Assembly (NCBI RefSeq): GCF_003026365.1
Contig: NZ_PYOM01000015.1
Location: forward strand, 1 to 64,000
DNA from: Photobacterium angustum
Lineage (GTDB): Bacteria; Pseudomonadota; Gammaproteobacteria; Enterobacterales; Vibrionaceae
Direction of reading: 5' to 3'
DNA: 64,000 bases
Part shown: positions 58,799 through 64,000 of the stretch, piece after piece
How positions within the stretch are numbered: position 1 is the first letter of the stretch
Layout: the number at the start of each line of letters is the position of its first letter
The notes under the pieces: model-generated
Databases searched by the model: none
Told to the model about the DNA's origin: nothing
Seen by the model: the letters and a program-made list of their open reading frames with translations, nothing else
Program-made: the position numbers and the translations under genes

Positions 58799-59422
58799 AT
58801 GAGCTACCAAGAAAAAAACGCCATGTCACCAATTTTGGATGCGCTGGTACCTATGGTGGTCGAGCAGACTTCTCGTGGTGAGCGTTCTTATGATATCTAT
58901 TCTCGTCTCTTAAAAGAGCGTGTGATTTTCTTAACTGGTCAGGTTGAAGATCACATGGCTAACTTAGTAGTAGCACAGCTACTATTTTTAGAGTCAGAAA
59001 ACCCAGATAAAGACATCTTCCTATACATCAACTCTCCAGGTGGTTCTGTTACTGCGGGTATGTCAATTTATGACACTATGCAGTTCATCAAGCCAAATGT
59101 GAGTACTGTATGTATGGGGCAAGCATGTTCTATGGGAGCATTCTTACTTGCTGGTGGTGCGAAAGGTAAGCGTTACTGTCTGCCGAACTCACGTGTAATG
59201 ATTCACCAGCCATTAGGTGGTTTCCAAGGACAGGCATCGGATATTCAAATCCATGCACAAGAAATTCTAACAATCAAACAACGTCTAAATGGTTTATTGG
59301 CTGAACATACTGGCCAACCACTAGAGGTTGTTGAGCGTGATACTGACCGTGATAACTTTATGTCTGCAGAACAAGCTGTAGAATATGGTTTAGTGGATGC
59401 CGTGTTGAGTCAACGTGACTAA
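58799..59422 (+). CDS. clpP: ATP-dependent Clp protease proteolytic subunit
   Basis: Serine protease that forms the 14-subunit chamber of ClpXP/ClpAP. 207 residues with S111 (GQACSMGAF), H136 ([10 protein letters not shown]) and the D of the triad near 185. The N-terminal propeptide-like stretch ends around residue 14. It lies 110 bp before clpX. Confidence 0.96.
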   Translation: MSYQEKNAMSPILDALVPMVVEQTSRGERSYDIYSRLLKERVIFLTGQVEDHMANLVVAQLLFLESENPDKDIFLYINSPGGSVTAGMSIYDTMQFIKPNVSTVCMGQACSMGAFLLAGGAKGKRYCLPNSRVMIHQPLGGFQGQASDIQIHAQEILTIKQRLNGLLAEHTGQPLEVVERDTDRDNFMSAEQAVEYGLVDAVLSQRD

Positions 59423-59531
59423 GTACTTATTTAGCTGATTAGCTCTAGATTGTTAACGCAGCAAAATAAGCCGACTTGTTATACACTCAAGACAAGGCAA
59501 TGATGGGAATACCCCAATAAGAGGTTAGCGA

Positions 59532-60812
59532 ATGACAGATAAGCGAAAAGAGAGTGGTAGCAGTAAGCTATTGTATTGCTCTTTCTGCGGTAAAAGTCAG
59601 CATGAAGTTCGCAAGCTGATTGCAGGCCCTTCTGTTTATATTTGTGATGAATGCGTTGATTTATGCAACGATATTATTCGCGAAGAAATTAAAGAAGTGA
59701 TGCCTAAACGCGATGGCGATGAACTGCCGACTCCGCAAGAAATTCGTAACAACCTAGATGATTACGTAATTGGGCAAGCACATGCGAAAAAAGTGCTAGC
59801 TGTTGCGGTATATAATCACTACAAACGTCTACGTAATGGCGATACAACAAGTGAAGGTGTTGAACTAGGTAAGAGTAACATCTTACTTATCGGCCCTACT
59901 GGTAGTGGTAAAACGCTATTAGCTGAAACACTAGCACGAATGTTAGATGTTCCATTTACGATGGCTGACGCAACCACGCTGACTGAAGCGGGTTATGTGG
60001 GTGAAGACGTAGAAAATATTATCCAGAAATTGCTACAGAAATGTGATTACGACGTGGCGAAAGCTGAGCGTGGTATTGTTTACATTGATGAAATCGACAA
60101 GATTTCTCGCAAATCAGATAACCCATCGATTACTCGTGATGTTTCTGGTGAAGGTGTACAGCAAGCATTACTGAAGTTGATTGAAGGTACTGTTGCATCT
60201 GTGCCACCACAAGGTGGTCGTAAGCATCCTCAACAAGAATTCTTACAAGTTGATACTTCTAAGATCCTATTTATCTGTGGTGGTGCATTTGCTGGCCTAG
60301 ATAAAGTTGTTGAGCAGCGTGTCGCAACAGGTACTGGTATTGGCTTTGGCGCAGAAGTGCGTTCAAAAGACCAAACAGATACATTAAGTGATCTGTTTGA
60401 AAAAGTTGAGCCTGAAGATCTTGTTAAATACGGCTTAATTCCGGAATTTATCGGTCGTCTACCTGTAACCGCAACATTAGGTGAGCTTGACGAAGAAGCA
60501 CTAGTTCAGATCCTTCGTGAGCCTAAGAACGCACTAACTAAACAGTATGCTGCGTTATTAGAGCTAGAGAATGTTGAACTTGAGTTTCGTGATGATGCAC
60601 TGGTTGCTATTGCACGTAAAGCAATGGAGCGTAAAACAGGTGCTCGTGGCCTACGTTCTATTGTGGAAGCGGTACTGCTTGATACTATGTATGAGCTACC
60701 GTCTCAACAAGGCGTAAGTAAAGTCGTTATTGATGAGTCAGTAATTAAAGGTGAATCTGAACCTCTACTGATTTACGAAAACACGGAAGCACCAGCAGCT
60801 GCAGCTGAGTAA
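59532..60812 (+). CDS. clpX: ATP-dependent Clp protease ATP-binding subunit
   Basis: Hexameric AAA+ unfoldase that feeds substrates to ClpP. The N-terminal C4 zinc finger ([10 protein letters not shown]...CDEC) is followed by Walker A GPTGSGKT, Walker B IDEIDKI, the pore loop GYVGEDV, and the ClpP-contacting IGF loop (GIGFGAE). 426 residues. Its terminator lies just upstream of the lon promoter. Confidence 0.97.
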   Translation: MTDKRKESGSSKLLYCSFCGKSQHEVRKLIAGPSVYICDECVDLCNDIIREEIKEVMPKRDGDELPTPQEIRNNLDDYVIGQAHAKKVLAVAVYNHYKRLRNGDTTSEGVELGKSNILLIGPTGSGKTLLAETLARMLDVPFTMADATTLTEAGYVGEDVENIIQKLLQKCDYDVAKAERGIVYIDEIDKISRKSDNPSITRDVSGEGVQQALLKLIEGTVASVPPQGGRKHPQQEFLQVDTSKILFICGGAFAGLDKVVEQRVATGTGIGFGAEVRSKDQTDTLSDLFEKVEPEDLVKYGLIPEFIGRLPVTATLGELDEEALVQILREPKNALTKQYAALLELENVELEFRDDALVAIARKAMERKTGARGLRSIVEAVLLDTMYELPSQQGVSKVVIDESVIKGESEPLLIYENTEAPAAAAE

Positions 60813-60840
60813 GTGTCTAATAAGTGCACATAAAGGCTAA

Positions 60841-60868
60841 AAAAAGGAGGCATAAGCCTCCTTTTTTA
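60841..60868 (+). terminator. Terminator after clpX
   Basis: Stem GGAGGC/GCCTCC with loop ATAA, flanked by As and a T-run. Confidence 0.9.
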
Positions 60869-60885
60869 TTTTCTGTTACTTCTTT

Positions 60886-60915
60886 CGTTGAATAATCATG
60901 TTTTACCCCCATATA
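60886..60915 (+). promoter_or_regulatory. Probable heat-shock (sigma-32) promoter of lon
   Basis: CGTTGAA and CCCCATAT separated by 14 bases match the sigma-32 consensus (CTTGAA, 13-15 nt, CCCCATnT). It lies about 84 bp before the lon start. Confidence 0.82.
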
Positions 60916-60998
60916 CTCAATATAAGCTAACTTTCTAGTCGTATTAAGTAAGTGACTCAATCAGTTACTTAATACGATTAGTATTGACAGGAAGAGAG

Positions 60999-63368
60999 AT
61001 GAATATGAACCTGGAGCGTTCTGAGCGCCTTGAGATCCCGGTTCTGCCACTACGTGACGTGGTGGTGTACCCTCATATGGTTATTCCATTGTTTGTGGGA
61101 CGGGAAAAATCTATTCGTTGCCTAGAATCGGCAATGGAGAACAATAAACAGATTCTGTTGGTTGCCCAAAAAGAAGCAGCGACAGATGAACCGTCAATCA
61201 CTGATCTTTATGATGTCGGTACTGTTGCAACTATTTTACAGCTATTGAAGTTACCTGACGGTACAGTAAAAGTATTGGTTGAAGGCCAACAACGTGCCAA
61301 AGTTGAAGATTTAGCTGACGATGAGTTCTTTACTGCTCATGCTGAATATTTAGTTACGCCTGAAATGGATGAGCGTGAACAAGAAGTACTTGTTCGAACC
61401 GCTATCAGCCAGTTTGAAGGTTTTATTAAGCTAAATAAAAAGATCCCGCCAGAAGTATTAACTTCACTTAACGGTATCGATGAAGCAGCACGCCTAGCAG
61501 ATACCATTGCTGCGCACATGCCGCTGAAACTGGCTGATAAGCAAAAAGTATTAGAAATCGTTGATATTACAGAACGTTTAGAGTTCTTAATGGCAATGAT
61601 GGAATCAGAGATTGATTTGCTTCAAGTTGAAAAACGTATCCGCGGACGTGTTAAGAAGCAAATGGAAAAATCTCAGCGTGAGTATTACCTAAATGAGCAA
61701 ATGAAAGCTATCCAAAAAGAATTGGGTGAGCTTGATGATGCGCCAGATGAGTTTGAAGCGCTAAAGAAAAAGATTGAAGAATCTAAAATGCCAGCCGAAG
61801 CTCGCGAAAAAACCGAGCAAGAGTTGCAAAAGTTAAAAATGATGTCACCAATGTCAGCGGAAGCAACCGTTGTTCGTGGTTACATTGATTGGATGCTAAG
61901 CGTGCCTTGGTATAAGCGCTCTAAAGTGAAGAAGAGCCTTGCAAAAGCCGAAGAAGTGCTTAACGCCGATCACTATGGTCTTGAGCGTGTAAAAGAACGC
62001 ATTCTTGAGTATCTCGCAGTACAAAGCCGTGTAAACAAGTTAAAAGGTCCAATCCTATGTTTAGTTGGTCCTCCTGGTGTTGGTAAAACTTCTCTAGGTC
62101 AATCGATCGCTGCGGCAACGGGCCGTAAGTACGTTCGTATGGCATTAGGTGGGGTACGTGATGAAGCGGAAATTCGTGGTCACCGTCGTACTTACATCGG
62201 TTCTATGCCGGGTAAATTGATCCAGAAAATGGCTAAAGTTGAAGTGAAAAACCCACTTTTCCTATTAGATGAAATTGATAAGATGTCATCTGATATGCGT
62301 GGCGATCCTGCATCAGCATTGCTAGAAGTGTTAGATCCTGAGCAAAATAGCGCATTTAATGATCACTACCTCGAGGTTGATTACGATTTATCTGACGTAA
62401 TGTTTGTTGCTACATCTAACTCGATGAATATTCCTGGTCCTTTGCTTGACCGTATGGAAGTTATTCGTCTATCGGGCTATACCGAAGATGAAAAGTTAAA
62501 TATTGCTAAGAATCACTTACTTGAGAAACAAATTAAACGTAATGGTTTAAAAGTAGGTGAGTTGACTGTTGATGATTCTGCGATTATTGGCATTATTCGT
62601 TACTACACACGTGAAGCGGGTGTGCGTAGCCTTGAACGTGAAATATCTAAACTTTGCCGTAAAGCAGTGAAAGAAATTTTACTTAATAAAGACATTAAAC
62701 ACGTTGAAATCAGCCAAGATAACTTAAAAGATTACTTAGGTGTTCAGCGTTGCGACTACGGTAAAGCTGACGAAAGTAATCGCATTGGTCAAGTGACAGG
62801 ACTTGCGTGGACGGAAGTGGGTGGTGATTTATTAACCATTGAAACAGAGTCTATGCCAGGTAAAGGTAAGTTAACTTACACCGGTTCACTGGGCGATGTG
62901 ATGCAAGAGTCGATTCAAGCGGCAATGACAGTGGTACGTTCTCGTGCTGAACGTCTAGGTATTGCACCTGATTTCTACGAAAAACGTGATATTCACGTTC
63001 ACGTACCTGAAGGTGCAACACCGAAAGATGGCCCAAGTGCGGGTATTGCAATGTGTACAGCACTTGTATCTAGCCTAACGGGTAATCCTGTTCGTGCTGA
63101 TGTGGCTATGACGGGTGAAATTACACTTCGTGGTGAAGTTTTACCTATCGGTGGTTTGAAAGAAAAACTATTAGCAGCACACCGCGGTGGCATTAAAACA
63201 GTGCTTATTCCCAAAGAGAACGAGCGTGACCTGGAAGAGATCCCAGAGAACGTAATCGCCGATTTGGAAGTACGTCCAGTACGTTGGATTGATGAAGTGT
63301 TAACTGTTGCACTTCAGAATAATCCAACAGGTATTGAGCTGGTAAATGCTCAAAATAGTGACCTGTAG
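60999..63368 (+). CDS. lon: ATP-dependent protease Lon
   Basis: AAA+ serine protease that degrades damaged and regulatory proteins. It has an N-terminal LON domain ([24 protein letters not shown]), Walker [10 protein letters not shown], Walker B, and the protease domain with Ser680 in DGPSAGIAM and the catalytic Lys near 723. The start ATG 60999 has AGGA six bases upstream and gives 789 residues. It is under a heat-shock-type promoter. Confidence 0.96.
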   Translation: MNMNLERSERLEIPVLPLRDVVVYPHMVIPLFVGREKSIRCLESAMENNKQILLVAQKEAATDEPSITDLYDVGTVATILQLLKLPDGTVKVLVEGQQRAKVEDLADDEFFTAHAEYLVTPEMDEREQEVLVRTAISQFEGFIKLNKKIPPEVLTSLNGIDEAARLADTIAAHMPLKLADKQKVLEIVDITERLEFLMAMMESEIDLLQVEKRIRGRVKKQMEKSQREYYLNEQMKAIQKELGELDDAPDEFEALKKKIEESKMPAEAREKTEQELQKLKMMSPMSAEATVVRGYIDWMLSVPWYKRSKVKKSLAKAEEVLNADHYGLERVKERILEYLAVQSRVNKLKGPILCLVGPPGVGKTSLGQSIAAATGRKYVRMALGGVRDEAEIRGHRRTYIGSMPGKLIQKMAKVEVKNPLFLLDEIDKMSSDMRGDPASALLEVLDPEQNSAFNDHYLEVDYDLSDVMFVATSNSMNIPGPLLDRMEVIRLSGYTEDEKLNIAKNHLLEKQIKRNGLKVGELTVDDSAIIGIIRYYTREAGVRSLEREISKLCRKAVKEILLNKDIKHVEISQDNLKDYLGVQRCDYGKADESNRIGQVTGLAWTEVGGDLLTIETESMPGKGKLTYTGSLGDVMQESIQAAMTVVRSRAERLGIAPDFYEKRDIHVHVPEGATPKDGPSAGIAMCTALVSSLTGNPVRADVAMTGEITLRGEVLPIGGLKEKLLAAHRGGIKTVLIPKENERDLEEIPENVIADLEVRPVRWIDEVLTVALQNNPTGIELVNAQNSDL

Positions 63369-63383
63369 CAAAATTAACTAAAT

Positions 63384-63427
63384 AAAAAACGCTTTCAAAG
63401 ACAAAAGTCCTTGTCAGCGTTTTTTTG
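63384..63427 (+). terminator. Terminator after lon
   Basis: Outer arms AAAAAACGCT and AGCGTTTTTT with an inner GACAA/TTGTC stem and a long T-run. Confidence 0.85.
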
Positions 63428-63587
63428 TCTGGCTATAAGTTAACTCTAATCCGCGCTAAGCGATGTATTATTAAGGCCTGTTAAGTTTCTATTAATACAA
63501 TCAGGTCTAGAAACTATTTATTGTCTACTATTCACAGCGTCTCAGTGACGAGTTACGGGTAGGCAAGTTCATTAAGGGGATTTAATC

Positions 63588-63860
63588 GTGAACAAAACTC
63601 AACTAGTAGATAAAATCGCAGAAAGCGCAGATATTTCAAAAGCATCAGCGGGTCGTGCTTTAGACGCATTTATCGAAGCGGTGTCAGATACATTGAAAGA
63701 CGGTGAGCAAGTTGCATTGGTTGGTTTTGGTACTTTCTCTGTACGTGAACGTGCAGCTCGTACTGGCCGTAACCCACAGACAGGTGCAGAAATTCAAATT
63801 GCAGCTGCAAAAGTACCTGGTTTTAAACCGGGTAAAGCGCTAAAAGACTCTGTTAACTAA
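63588..63860 (+). CDS. hupB: DNA-binding protein HU-beta
   Basis: Small basic histone-like protein that bends DNA non-specifically. The 90-residue chain has N-terminal helices ([19 protein letters not shown]), the [13 protein letters not shown] strand and the DNA-intercalating arm motif RNPQTG. It is downstream of lon as in enterobacteria and has its own terminator. Confidence 0.96.
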   Translation: MNKTQLVDKIAESADISKASAGRALDAFIEAVSDTLKDGEQVALVGFGTFSVRERAARTGRNPQTGAEIQIAAAKVPGFKPGKALKDSVN

Positions 63861-63946
63861 GAAATAGTTAGTTTTTTCTGACTGTTTTGTCATGTTATCA
63901 TGGCTTAAATATTGCTACTGGAAAGGGTATACTGATCCAGTACAAC

Positions 63947-63974
63947 AAAGGCGCATCGGTTGATGCGCTTTTTT
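63947..63974 (+). terminator. Terminator after hupB
   Basis: Stem GCGCATC/GATGCGC with loop GGTT and a run of Ts. Confidence 0.88.
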
Positions 63975-64000
63975 ACTTCATAATGATGCCTATTTGACTA

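Noticed and set aside
1-64000. CRISPR arrays, insertion sequences, integrases, toxin-antitoxin pairs, restriction systems, phage genes
   Set aside because: I looked for direct-repeat arrays, transposase or integrase motifs and typical defence genes on both strands and saw none.

Overview
The window looks like ordinary chromosome of a marine gammaproteobacterium of the Vibrionaceae. It is AT-rich, and an aphB-type regulator sits beside rssB. It also carries a V. cholerae-like mannose PTS/AraC/manA cluster, a folC-dedD-cvpA-purF block and a tig-clpP-clpX-lon-hupB block. Protein similarity by eye suggests Photobacterium or a close relative, but the genus is an inference. I see no rRNA, insertion sequence, prophage, integron, CRISPR array or plasmid gene.

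Layout. 0.6-3.9 kb: four-gene polar (basic) amino-acid ABC transporter with structured intergenic hairpins. 3.9-9.4 kb: glutaredoxin 2, exonuclease III, a large lipoprotein with a von Willebrand A domain, an SDR dehydrogenase and a small stress-type membrane protein. 9.5-16.3 kb: a receiver-TPR protein, four tandem tRNA-Tyr genes with almost identical spacers, and an RND efflux pair. 16.5-23.5 kb: rluF, then a fructose/mannose-type PTS group (EIIB, EIIA with a possible dead HPr-like domain, AraC regulator, manA, EIIABC). 23.7-31.4 kb: aroC, a TRIC-like channel, epmC-yfcL, an orphan Wzz-type protein, a decayed wzb phosphatase, a beta-CASP nuclease-like protein and a GH18 chitinase. 31.5-49.5 kb: mnmC, fabB, ugd, pdxB-asd, fimV, truA, accD, folC-dedD, and cvpA-purF under a PurR box. 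49.5-55.5 kb: a YIP1-like remnant, aphB, rssB, a peptide transporter, rfaH and galU. 55.7-64 kb: folD (with its own PurR box), tRNA-Arg(UCU), then tig, clpP, clpX, lon and hupB.

How the parts connect. The PTS group with manA would import mannose as mannose-6-phosphate and isomerise it into glycolysis. The galU, ugd and rfaH genes fit synthesis and expression of glucuronate-containing surface polysaccharide, and the Wzz-type gene and broken wzb are traces of the same theme. Two near-consensus PurR operators tie cvpA-purF and folD to purine control. Tig, ClpXP and Lon form the protein folding and turnover block, and lon carries a heat-shock-type promoter.

I found no convincing wholly new system. 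The items most worth checking are the decayed wzb with an ATT start and an internal stop, the EIIA protein with a possible HPr-like domain lacking its histidine, the VWA lipoprotein with paired calcium-loop repeats, the homogenised tRNA-Tyr array, and the long structured leader of tig. Several starts were moved from the longest possible ORF on ribosome-binding-site or family grounds.
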